A DNA stretch of 7,651 bases, taken from Deltaproteobacteria bacterium. Lineage in GTDB: Bacteria; Desulfobacterota; Binatia; UBA9968. The stretch is from assembly GCA_023250495.1 (NCBI GenBank), contig JAHFAP010000149.1:1-7651 (forward strand), given 5' to 3'. Below the pieces are notes generated by a model. It was not told the DNA's origin, did not search any database, and saw nothing but the letters and a program-made list of their open reading frames with translations. The position numbers and the translations under genes are program-made. Of this stretch, positions 1 through 5,964 are shown piece by piece (the stretch's first letter is position 1; each line of letters begins with the position of its first letter).

Positions 1-461
1 TGGACGAAGATGAAAAAAATCTCCGGCATCCCCAGCGGATCTTTCTTGGCATTCTCGATGTCGTGGAATTGCTCCACTGCGTCATACGACACGTAGCCCA
101 GCGCGCCGCTGAAAAAGGGCGGCACGCCGTCCACGGTCACCGGACGATATGCTTTGAGCAGCCCCTCCAATACTCGCAGCGGCTCATCGGCCGCGAACTC
201 CTGCTTCGCTCCGTTCTCGACGATCTCGACGTCTTTGCCGCGAGACTTGAAGACGAGATAGGGACGCGTGCCGAGAAAGGAATAGCGCGCCCAGCGCTCG
301 CTGCCCTCGACGCTCTCGAGCAGGAAAGCGTACTCGTCGCGCTCCAGCCGCTTGAAAAACGAGAGCGGCGTCTCGAAATCCATGAGCAGCTCCTGGTAGA
401 TAGGAATCAGATTTCCCTTCTCGGCAAGGCGCTCGAACTCTTCAAACGTAGGATGAATCAT
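1..461 (-). CDS. trpE: Anthranilate synthase component I, N-terminal part (runs off the window)
   Basis: TrpE uses chorismate and ammonia (supplied by the TrpG glutaminase subunit) to make anthranilate, the first committed step of tryptophan synthesis in the cytosol. About 153 of the usual roughly 490-510 residues are present; the C-terminal chorismate-binding catalytic domain lies outside the window. The N-terminus reads MIHPTFEEFERLAEKGNLIP, a typical TrpE/PabB-family start. LLES at residues 47-50 matches the motif that forms the tryptophan feedback site in TrpE, followed by ERWARYSFLG (55-64) and GALGYVSYD (119-127). The ATG at 459-461 is preceded by AGGAA (471-475) with a 9-base gap. The gene sits directly behind a leader peptide rich in Trp codons and an attenuator hairpin, which favours trpE over the related pabB. 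Expression is therefore probably controlled by Trp-tRNA supply and the enzyme by Trp feedback. Confidence 0.93.
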   Translation of the reverse strand, partial: MIHPTFEEFERLAEKGNLIPIYQELLMDFETPLSFFKRLERDEYAFLLESVEGSERWARYSFLGTRPYLVFKSRGKDVEIVENGAKQEFAADEPLRVLEGLLKAYRPVTVDGVPPFFSGALGYVSYDAVEQFHDIENAKKDPLGMPEIFFIFV

Positions 462-475
462 CTTTTAAAATTCCT

Positions 476-519
476 AAAAAACAAAGAGGCCATAGGACGG
501 TCTGCCTATGGCCTCTTGT
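476..519 (-). terminator. trp attenuator: intrinsic terminator hairpin before trpE
   Basis: On the minus strand a 13-bp perfect stem (505-517 with 484-496, 8-base loop at 497-504) is extended by two more pairs past a bulged A at 483. It is followed at once by six T residues (481-476). The trpE ribosome binding site starts right after the T-run, so the hairpin cannot be the end of an upstream gene and must act on trpE transcription itself. With the Trp-rich leader peptide 24 bases upstream, it is read as the 3:4 terminator of a transcription attenuator. Confidence 0.92.
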
Positions 520-580
520 CAAATCACGATGAAGCGCTGGAGCTAGCCACGGGGCAGACGCCGTAAAAATAGCTGGCGCC
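497..580 (-). promoter_or_regulatory. Candidate 1:2 and antiterminator (2:3) pairings of the trp attenuator
   Basis: Bases 553-559 (leader codons Arg-Leu-Pro) are perfectly complementary to 500-506, which cover half the terminator loop and the top of its upstream arm. With a 2-base bulge the pairing extends (561-564 with 497-500) to about ten pairs. Forming it would disrupt the terminator. A competing hairpin, 575-580 with 557-562 (6 pairs, one G-U), would hide this same segment, as a 1:2 stem should. A ribosome stalled at the Trp codons (579-587) would cover the first strand and leave 553-564 free, giving readthrough. A ribosome reaching the stop codon at 543-545 would cover 553-564 and allow termination. 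The complementarities are seen; the mechanism is inferred from known trp attenuators. No folding energies were computed. Confidence 0.7.
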
Positions 581-599
581 ACCACCAAGAGGCATTCAC
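543..599 (-). CDS. trpL: trp operon leader peptide, 18 residues with three consecutive Trp codons
   Basis: A short open frame reads MNASWWWRQLFLRRLPRG and ends in TAG. Three adjacent TGG codons lie at 579-587. The GTG start at 597-599 has AGGAG (605-609) five bases upstream. An in-frame ATG at 618-620 would add seven residues but has no ribosome binding site and coincides with the probable transcription start, so GTG is preferred. The peptide is too short and Trp-heavy to be anything but a sensor: ribosome progress through the Trp codons reports charged tRNA-Trp. It lies between a promoter (627-655) and the attenuator hairpin (476-519), upstream of trpE on the same strand. It is commonly missed by gene callers because of its size and GTG start. 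Confidence 0.9.
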   Translation of the reverse strand: MNASWWWRQLFLRRLPRG

Positions 600-626
600 T
601 TTTGCTCCTAACCGAATCATGCCAAC

Positions 627-655
627 TTTGTAACCTAATTAGCCGTGTGGGTCAA
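627..655 (-). promoter_or_regulatory. Sigma70-type promoter of trpL-trpE
   Basis: On the minus strand, TTGACC (650-655) and TACAAA (627-632) are separated by exactly 17 bases. They match the -35 and -10 consensus at 5/6 and 4/6 positions. Predicted transcription start is about 619-621, some 20 bases before the leader GTG codon and 11 before its AGGAG. Transcript length to the terminator U-run would be about 145 bases, a normal trp leader size. A Trp-repressor operator was not recognised here. Confidence 0.75.
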
Positions 656-958
656 GCGAAGCTCACTTGCGCTGTGTTTTGGCTTGGTGATTTCTCTAAC
701 GCGGCGCGGCATGAGCCGCCCTGAGCGGCGCGCCGAGCGCAGCGAGGCGCAAAGTCGAAGGGTCGCTTCCAACCCGCTGATAGGCGGAGCGCGAGCGACA
801 CCTAGCGGCGGGAGTCCCCACCCCGTGCCCACGGCCTCCGGAGACCACTGCCCTCGCGACAAGATCGAGGGTATGCCTGTCGAGTTTCCGCATATCACCC
901 AGATTATTACAGTGCGGCCAATCGATACAGGCCGACCGCTTTGTGCGCGGTGGAAGCT
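656..958. repeat. Non-coding stretch with palindromic dispersed-type repeat (rhlE-trpL intergenic)
   Basis: No convincing gene lies here; the open frames in both strands lack family resemblance and ribosome binding sites. Bases 710-766 carry a GC-rich, palindrome-rich block (GCCGC-5-GCGGC at 715-729, the 8-bp palindrome ggcgcgcc at 727-734, then gagcgcagcgaggcgc and agtcgaaggg). In wording it resembles the interspersed repeats that yield 'PERRAERSEAQ'-like false peptides. Next to it, 773-784 and 801-812 form an imperfect 12-base inverted repeat (one G-U, one mismatch) with a 16-base loop. Bases 830-958, next to the rhlE stop, show no clear U-tailed terminator. Copy number elsewhere in the genome cannot be seen. 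Confidence 0.55.
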
Positions 959-2143
959 CTACCACCGGCTTCTGCGCCGGCGGGCGCCGAAGGGGGGCGG
1001 AGGCCTGTCTTCGAGCAGGCGGGTGTATTTATAAGGAAAGCTTTCCAGTTTCACGCGCGGGATCTTCTGGCCGATGAAGCGCTCGATCGCGGCCACCTCC
1101 GGCAGGTCTTCGGCGATCACGATGGTGAAGGCGTCGCCCGCGGCGAGCGCGCGGCCCGTGCGGCCGATGCGGTGGACGTAGTCCTCGGGATGGTGCGGCA
1201 CGTCGAAGTTGATGACGTGGCTGATCTGCTCGACGTCGATCCCGCGCGCGGCGATGTCGGTGGCGACCATCACTTCGTAGCGGCCGTTGCGGAAGCCGTT
1301 CAGCGCCTGCTCGCGCTCGCGCTGGGTGCGGTTGGAGTGGAGCACGGCGACGGCGTGGCCTTGCTGATGGAGCCTGCGCGCGACGCGGTCGGCGCCGTGC
1401 TTGGTGCGGCAGAAGATGAGCACCTGGTTGTAGTCGGTGCGCCTGAGAAGTTCCTCTAAAAGTTCCTGCTTCTGGTCGCTGGCCACGGGATAGAGCGCAT
1501 GGGTCACGGTCTCGGCGGGCGAGCGGCGCAGGCCGATCTCGATGGTCTCGGGATTGCGCATCGCCCATTTGCAGAGCTGCTCGATCTCGGGCGGGATGGT
1601 GGCGGAAAACAGCATCGTCTGACGCGCGCGCGGACAACGTTCGACGATGCGGCGCACGTCGGGCAGGAAGCCCATGTCGAGCATCCGGTCCGCTTCGTCC
1701 AGGACGAGGATTTCGATCCGGTCGAGCCGAACCATCCCGCGCTGCATTTGATCGAGCAAGCGCCCCGGCGTCGCCACGAGGATGTCCACGCCCCGACGCA
1801 GCGCGTCGTCTTGCCGGCCATAGCCCGTGCCGCCGAACACGACCACCGTGCGCAGGTTGGTGAAGCGGCCATAATCGTGGATGGCGGTCTCGACCTGGGC
1901 GGCGAGCTCGCGGGTGGGTTCGAGCACGAGCGTCCGCAGCGCGCCGTGCTGGCCGAGGCGTGAGAGAATCGGCAGCGCGAATGCGGCGGTCTTGCCGGTG
2001 CCCGTCTGGGCGGAGCCGATGAGGTCGCGCCCCGACATCACGAGCGGGATGGCGCGAAGCTGGATCGGAGTGGGGTCGGTGTAACCCGCGGCGCGGACGC
2101 CTTCGAGCACTTTGGGGGAAAGGCCGAGTTTAGAGAATGGCAT
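959..2143 (-). CDS. rhlE: DEAD-box ATP-dependent RNA helicase, RhlE type
   Basis: A 394-residue protein with all core motifs of the DEAD-box family: Q motif GYTDPTPIQ (20-28), Walker A AQTGTGKT (45-52), PTRELA (76-81), GG with downstream Q (104-111), TPGR (125-128), DEAD (149-152), SAT (180-182), ATDIAARGID (294-303) and HRIGRTGR (324-331). Two RecA-like lobes unwind short RNA duplexes with ATP, acting in ribosome assembly, RNA decay or cold adaptation. The start MPFSKLGLSPKVLEGVRAAGY is typical of RhlE. The tail after residue 331 is short and ends in a basic, Pro/Arg-rich stretch (RPPPPFGARRRRSRW), probably an RNA-binding extension, smaller than in E. coli RhlE. The ATG has only a weak GAG-type ribosome binding site. 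Assignment to RhlE rather than another subgroup rests on the N-terminus and the short C-terminus. Confidence 0.93.
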   Translation of the reverse strand: MPFSKLGLSPKVLEGVRAAGYTDPTPIQLRAIPLVMSGRDLIGSAQTGTGKTAAFALPILSRLGQHGALRTLVLEPTRELAAQVETAIHDYGRFTNLRTVVVFGGTGYGRQDDALRRGVDILVATPGRLLDQMQRGMVRLDRIEILVLDEADRMLDMGFLPDVRRIVERCPRARQTMLFSATIPPEIEQLCKWAMRNPETIEIGLRRSPAETVTHALYPVASDQKQELLEELLRRTDYNQVLIFCRTKHGADRVARRLHQQGHAVAVLHSNRTQREREQALNGFRNGRYEVMVATDIAARGIDVEQISHVINFDVPHHPEDYVHRIGRTGRALAAGDAFTIVIAEDLPEVAAIERFIGQKIPRVKLESFPYKYTRLLEDRPPPPFGARRRRSRW

Positions 2144-2201
2144 GAAGTTTTCTCAGGCGGCTGAAAAGAGGTCTGGTCTGCTGACTTTCAGTCTACGTCT
2201 T

Positions 2202-3203
2202 TCATTTCGTCCCGTAGAGCCGGTCGATGAAGCCGCTGCGGTCGATCTCCGCAAGCGTGGTTGAGTCGATGAACTCAGCCGGCTTGTGCTGCGCGAAGCG
2301 CGGGTCGCGCTCCGCCAAATGGTTGACGACTGCCTGCACCGCGCTCTCGGATGCATAGGGCTTGGTAGGAACGTCGGAAGCATAGTTCCACGATTCCTCC
2401 AGCGCCTCGCGGTCGTTGGTGCCGAAGAATTTGGCGAGGATGCGGAAAGTCTCCTCCCTCCGCGTCTTGAAAAAGTGGATTCCCCGCACCATGGCGCGGA
2501 CGACGCGCAGCGTCGTGTTGGGGTTGTCTTTCATGAACGATCTTCGGCTCGTCAAGCTGGAGCCCTGGTACTCGACCTGCAGCTCGGAGAGGTTTACGAG
2601 AAACTTCATGCCCGCCTTGCGGGCGAAGAGCGTGCTGGGCGGGGTGAGCATGGTGGCGCTGATCCTGCGCGACTCAAGGGCCGTCCACATCACCTCGTTA
2701 CTTCCGACATAGAGAAATTTGACGTCCTTGTCTGGATCCAATCCCAGATGGCGCAGGGCGAAGCGGGCATTCTTTTCATAGGCGTCGCCCGGGCGCTGAA
2801 GGCCGATAATCTTCCCGCGCAGGTCATTGGCCGTGGAGATTTCCGGCCGGGAGACCATGTACATGGAGGCGTAGCGGGTGAAGCCTGTCAGAATGATTAA
2901 GTCACGATACTGGACGGCGGCAGGGAGGAGAAGAAAGGCCGACATGATCGAGAATTCCACGTCGCCTGAGACGAGTGTCATCGGCGCGACGTTCCCGGCC
3001 GTCCTGACGACCTCGACCTGAATTCCTTCCTCGCGGAAAAAGCCGGCCTCTTTGGTCAAGTAAGGGATCGAGTGCACCACGGCGCGCGCCGCGTAACCGA
3101 TGCGTATGCGCTCCTTCTCGGGCTTTCCTTGGGCGATGGAGAGCGAACTAATATCGAGCAGCAGCAGAATGGAAATTCCGCAGATCGCGGTTTTGAGCTT
3201 CAC
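2202..3203 (-). CDS. Secreted ABC-transporter substrate-binding protein, NMT1/SsuA (NitT/TauT) type
   Basis: A 333-residue periplasmic binding protein, likely capturing a small organic solute for an ABC importer; the ligand cannot be read from sequence. It begins with a signal peptide: KLKTAICGISILLLL, with a probable cut after SIA (residue 24). IRIGYAARAVVHSIPYLTKEAGFF follows from residue 33, a typical opening for the NMT1/THI5-like fold. GDVEFSIMSAF and DLRGKIIGLQRPGD are further family-type segments. The GTG at 3201-3203 is chosen because GGAG (3211-3214) precedes it by 7 bases and the signal peptide begins there. The open frame upstream to 3344 reads through a palindromic repeat and is spurious. 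No permease or ATPase gene is nearby, so it is an orphan component, as is common in soil lineages with many such proteins. The next gene (rhlE) is 58 bases downstream and functionally unrelated. Confidence 0.88.
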   Translation of the reverse strand: MKLKTAICGISILLLLDISSLSIAQGKPEKERIRIGYAARAVVHSIPYLTKEAGFFREEGIQVEVVRTAGNVAPMTLVSGDVEFSIMSAFLLLPAAVQYRDLIILTGFTRYASMYMVSRPEISTANDLRGKIIGLQRPGDAYEKNARFALRHLGLDPDKDVKFLYVGSNEVMWTALESRRISATMLTPPSTLFARKAGMKFLVNLSELQVEYQGSSLTSRRSFMKDNPNTTLRVVRAMVRGIHFFKTRREETFRILAKFFGTNDREALEESWNYASDVPTKPYASESAVQAVVNHLAERDPRFAQHKPAEFIDSTTLAEIDRSGFIDRLYGTK

Positions 3204-3271
3204 AGAGCGACTCCTATAGTGCTCGCTTCGTTCTGTCAAGGGAAGAGGCTGGAGTGACGGGTTATTTTCCA

Positions 3272-3338
3272 GAGATCCTTCACTTCGTTCAGGATGACAA
3301 GTCCCTCTGATGTCATTCTGAGCGCAGCGAAGAATCTC
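3272..3338. repeat. Palindromic intergenic repeat ('HPERSEGS' type)
   Basis: Two 28-base arms, 3272-3299 and 3311-3338, are inverted copies with 5 mismatches around an 11-base centre. Arm ends read GAGAT...ATGACA and TGTCAT...ATCTC. Translated on the minus strand, it gives CHPERSEGSLE, a peptide known to arise from this widespread palindrome in many environmental genomes and not from a protein. It lies between the pncB stop and the substrate-binding protein's start. It has no U-run and so is not an obvious terminator. Transposition or structural role is not evident. Confidence 0.85.
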
Positions 3339-3401
3339 CATCAACGTAGTGCATGAGCTTGCAAGACTGAAAATGACCCACTAAAAGCCGGGACTGGGGT
3401 T

Positions 3402-4796
3402 TCAGCTCTCGCCCAACTCACGTTGAGCATAGACTCCAGGTTCCAGCTCGGTTTGAGTCACGTGGCGGGCAATTTCATCGTTGAGCTGTTTCAGCCGCAG
3501 GCTGATCTCAACGGGATAAACTTGAGGATCGCGAATCGCCTTGGTCTTTTCATCGAGCAGTGCGAATTCCGCGAGAAAACGCTCCCGGATCTCTTTCAGC
3601 GATGGATACGCGCCCTGAGTCTTGCCCTTTTCCATCACCTTCTGCAGCAGCGCTTCGCCGCCGTCAACAACTTCGCCGCGCAGGGCGATCACGTCTTTTT
3701 TCAGCCGGCGCTTGCCGTCAACGAGGCGGAAGAGCTGCTTCTTCCCAGGCCAGTACGCTTTGCCCGAGCTGAGTTTTAAGACCGGCCGGCCATTCTGCTG
3801 TACCAACTTGTAAGCCATGTCCAACCAGGGCGCGTCGCCGGAGACGCCCATTCTGGTCCCGACGCCATAGCTATCGTAGGGGACGTTGGCCTCTGCGAAG
3901 TCTGCCAGATCGTATTCGTCCAGGCCGCCGCTGCCGACGATCTTGACGTCGCGTAGGCCAGCGTCGTCGAAAATGCGCCGGACCTCACGCGCCAAGGCGG
4001 CGAGGTCGCCGCTGTCGATGCGCACGCCCCGCAGCCGCTGGCCGCGCGCGGCCATCTCGCGCGCCACCTCGACCGCTTTGCGGGCTCCCGCTAGCGGGTC
4101 GTAGGTGTCGATCAGCAGGATCGAGTTGTCCGGGAAGCTCGACACGAAGGCGCGGAAGGCGTCGCTCTCGCGCTCGAAGCTCGAGACGAAAGAGTGGGCC
4201 ATCGTTCCGACCACCGGGATGCCGTATCTCTGGCCCGCGAGCAGGTTACTGGTGCCGGCACAGCCGGCGAGATAGCTGGAGCGGGCGACTTTGATGCCTG
4301 CGTCGATTCCGTGAGTGCGGCGCAAGGAAAAATCCACGACTGTCCGGCCGCGAGCGGCATGAACGCAGCGGGCTGCCTTGCTGGCGATCAGCGATTGCAG
4401 GTTGATCTGGTTGATGACGAAGGTCTCCACAAGCTGGGCCTCGATCATGGGGGCGGTGATCTCGAGGATCGGCTCATCCTTGAAAAACAGACGGCCCTCG
4501 GGAACGGCCCAGACCTCTCCGGTGAATCGGAGAGCTTTCAGATAGTCCAAAAAGTCGGCCGCGAACATGTCGGTGGAATGGAGATAGTCGATCGCCTCGC
4601 GGTTGAAGGAGAGGCCTGCGAGAAAATCGAACACGTCCTTTAGTCCCGCGGCGACGAAGTAGCCCCGGTTGGGAGGGTAGGCGCGGACGAACAGGCTGAA
4701 GGTCGCGGGCTCGAATTTGCCGCTCTGGAAGTAACTCTGGGCCATCGTGAGCTGGTAAAGGTCCGTCAGCAGGGCAAGGTTGGTGCAATTCTCCAC
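3402..4796 (-). CDS. pncB: Nicotinate phosphoribosyltransferase
   Basis: A 464-residue cytosolic enzyme joining nicotinate and PRPP to make nicotinate mononucleotide, with ATP hydrolysis, in the Preiss-Handler NAD salvage route. Family landmarks are present: DLYQLTM (12-18), FSLRRTHG (156-163), GTMAHS (197-202, whose His is the likely phosphorylated residue), IDTYD (229-233), RIDSGD (259-264, PRPP/phosphate region), KIVGSGGLDEY (285-295) and GVGT (311-314). The DLYQLTM opening and length fit the longer bacterial branch rather than nicotinamide phosphoribosyltransferase. The start is GTG (4794-4796), with GAGGAG (4802-4807) five bases upstream. It is divergent from the di-iron gene, and an inverted repeat (4830-4850) sits 34 bases upstream of its start, where an NAD-responsive repressor could act. 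No other NAD gene is in the window. Confidence 0.95.
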   Translation of the reverse strand: MENCTNLALLTDLYQLTMAQSYFQSGKFEPATFSLFVRAYPPNRGYFVAAGLKDVFDFLAGLSFNREAIDYLHSTDMFAADFLDYLKALRFTGEVWAVPEGRLFFKDEPILEITAPMIEAQLVETFVINQINLQSLIASKAARCVHAARGRTVVDFSLRRTHGIDAGIKVARSSYLAGCAGTSNLLAGQRYGIPVVGTMAHSFVSSFERESDAFRAFVSSFPDNSILLIDTYDPLAGARKAVEVAREMAARGQRLRGVRIDSGDLAALAREVRRIFDDAGLRDVKIVGSGGLDEYDLADFAEANVPYDSYGVGTRMGVSGDAPWLDMAYKLVQQNGRPVLKLSSGKAYWPGKKQLFRLVDGKRRLKKDVIALRGEVVDGGEALLQKVMEKGKTQGAYPSLKEIRERFLAEFALLDEKTKAIRDPQVYPVEISLRLKQLNDEIARHVTQTELEPGVYAQRELGES

Positions 4797-4829
4797 GGCG
4801 GCTCCTCAGGAATGCGACCCAAAAACAGT

Positions 4830-4850
4830 TTAGTGTATAATTCACACTAA
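4830..4850. promoter_or_regulatory. Perfect 7-7-7 inverted repeat, candidate operator between pncB and the di-iron gene
   Basis: TTAGTGT (4830-4836) and ACACTAA (4844-4850) are perfect inverted copies with a 7-base AT-rich spacer, the spacing expected for a dimeric repressor. The site lies 34 bases before pncB (minus) and 137 bases before the di-iron gene (plus), and overlaps a TATAAT box. pncB is a common target of NAD regulators such as the Nudix-related NrtR, whose operators are also inverted repeats of about this size. I cannot confirm a match to that consensus, and the regulator could equally serve the plus-strand operon. Confidence 0.6.
4836..4841 (+). promoter_or_regulatory. Possible -10 box for the di-iron operon
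   Basis: A perfect TATAAT lies inside the spacer edge of the inverted repeat. No good -35 is found 16-18 bases upstream (best is TGCGAC at 4813-4818). It would start transcription near 4848 and give a 5' leader of about 140 bases. The operator overlap would block it when occupied. No convincing minus-strand promoter for pncB was found in this interval. Confidence 0.35.
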
Positions 4851-4986
4851 GTAAAGAGTAATCTTCACGCGCGGTGGAGCGCCAGCGACGCTCATCCACG
4901 GCCAGGCGCTGTTGCTTTCTCAGGTCTCTTTTGCTATTTGCTTTAATCAAGCGATCCGAAGCACACGAGAAGAGGAGGCGCCGGCG

Positions 4987-5709
4987 ATGTTTAAGGATAA
5001 GGTCGAGCTCAGAGACTTCGAGAAGATGGACCCCGAATATCAAGATCTGTTGCGCCGCGTTTTGGCCATTCAGGCGGATTGCGAGATCGGCGGTCCGAAC
5101 CTCTACGTCAAGGATATTCTGCCGAACGCGCCTACTAAGTTAGATCAGCTGATCGTCGCTCGGACGGCGGCTGAAGAGATGGATCACTATCGAAAAATGG
5201 CCCGCTTGGCGGGGGATATGGGCGTTGACGTCTCGTATGTGCTTAGTCGGCCCAATCAGGAACGATATGTCGAAGCGTTTCGTGGAAAGATTACGACCTG
5301 GGAGGATTTCGCGGTGTTCGGATTTCTCATCGATCGCGTAGGTCGTTTTCAGCTTGAGGAGTTCATTGACTGCACGTATCTGCCACTTGCCCGTGTAGTC
5401 GAGGATCCCGATATTATTCGAGAGGAAGAAGGGCACGTCGACTTCGGCACCAACCTGGCGGCCGAATTTGCCGCGAAAGGCGGAGAGTACAAAGAACGGA
5501 TTCAAAGGGCGGTAAACTACTGGTACGTCAAAGGCCTCGACATGTTCGGCAATTCCGTATCCAGGCGATCCGAGCGCTATATGTACTGGGGCTTGAAACG
5601 ACGGCTCAACGCGGTGGCGCGCCAGCAATATAAGGACGAGATCGACGCCCTGATTCTGAAAATGGGTCTCCAGATCCCGGATCCCAACAAAGGGCGGCTC
5701 TATACATAG
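4987..5709 (+). CDS. Ferritin-like di-iron protein, PaaA/PaaC (phenylacetyl-CoA epoxidase-like) family
   Basis: A 240-residue, mostly helical protein with a complete set of candidate carboxylate-bridged di-iron ligands: Glu33 (in DCEIGGP), Glu64-x2-His67 (EEMDH), Glu124/125 (QLEEF) and Glu147-x2-His150 (EEEGH). This order (E, ExxH, E, ExxH) is the four-helix-bundle di-iron oxygenase/ferritin-like pattern, and the overall look is closest to the PaaA_PaaC family. It is cytosolic, with no signal peptide. The substrate is unknown: no paaB, paaD or reductase paaE is nearby, so phenylacetyl-CoA epoxidation should not be assumed. The ATG at 4987 is preceded by AGGAGG (4973-4978) with an 8-base gap. 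An in-frame ATG at 4912 would add 25 residues but lacks such a site and would encode unrelated leader sequence. A small gene follows 14 bases downstream. Confidence 0.78.
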   Translation: MFKDKVELRDFEKMDPEYQDLLRRVLAIQADCEIGGPNLYVKDILPNAPTKLDQLIVARTAAEEMDHYRKMARLAGDMGVDVSYVLSRPNQERYVEAFRGKITTWEDFAVFGFLIDRVGRFQLEEFIDCTYLPLARVVEDPDIIREEEGHVDFGTNLAAEFAAKGGEYKERIQRAVNYWYVKGLDMFGNSVSRRSERYMYWGLKRRLNAVARQQYKDEIDALILKMGLQIPDPNKGRLYT

Positions 5710-5723
5710 CCCAGAGGAACACT

Positions 5724-5915
5724 ATGCAAGCAGCAGCCAATACCGAAGCCCTTGATGAACACATGAAAGATGTGATCGTGGCCGTGAAGCGGGCGGTAAG
5801 CTCGGCCATTCCACATATCAAAGACGACCCCAAGATTGTGGACAAGGCGATTGACGACTGTAAAGAAATTTTGGACCTGGTGATGGAAGGCAACGTTTCG
5901 GAGTGGCTTTCGTAA
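5724..5915 (+). CDS. Small helical protein of unknown function, partner gene of the di-iron protein
   Basis: A 63-residue protein that I do not recognise. It begins MQAAANTEALDEHMKDVIVA and ends NVSEWLS. It is rich in charged residues with hydrophobic spacing suggesting two or three amphipathic helices (about 8-30 and 35-55). There is no signal peptide, membrane segment or metal-binding cluster; its single Cys and two His residues are isolated. GAGGA (5714-5718) lies five bases before the ATG, and the gap from the di-iron gene is only 14 bases, so the two are very likely cotranscribed and perhaps form a complex. A terminator-like hairpin follows 49 bases after its stop. It may be a small accessory or effector subunit of the di-iron protein, but nothing in the sequence proves this. 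Confidence 0.72.
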   Translation: MQAAANTEALDEHMKDVIVAVKRAVSSAIPHIKDDPKIVDKAIDDCKEILDLVMEGNVSEWLS

Positions 5916-5964
5916 GCCACCAGCCCGTCGCAGTCCAGCCGGTCCGCAAGCCAACCGTTGACGC

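Noticed and set aside
63..566. Plus-strand open frame of 167 codons
   Set aside because: It is antisense to trpE and runs through the attenuator hairpin; the minus-strand frame is clearly TrpE.
645..1034. Plus-strand and minus-strand open frames over the rhlE-trpL gap
   Set aside because: They read through the GC-rich palindrome block (RPERRAERSEAQ-type peptide) and into antisense of rhlE, without ribosome binding sites or family resemblance.
2153..2201. CTGAAAG...CTTTTCAG as a terminator between the binding protein and rhlE
   Set aside because: The stem is about 7 pairs with a bulge and a long loop, and no U-run follows.
3211..3239. TTGACA (3234-3239) with TATAGG as promoter of the binding-protein gene
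   Set aside because: The spacer would be 15 bases and the -10 would overlap the ribosome binding site, starting transcription almost on the GTG codon; the nearby 'gcttcgttc' wording suggests repeat debris instead.
3204..3344. In-frame N-terminal extension of the substrate-binding protein (would add 47 residues)
   Set aside because: It translates a palindromic repeat (CHPERSEGSLE), places residues before a clear signal peptide, and lacks the good ribosome binding site that precedes the GTG at 3201-3203.
4912..4986. Upstream ATG start for the di-iron protein
   Set aside because: No Shine-Dalgarno sequence there, and AGGAGG sits correctly before the ATG at 4987; the extra 25 residues look like translated leader.
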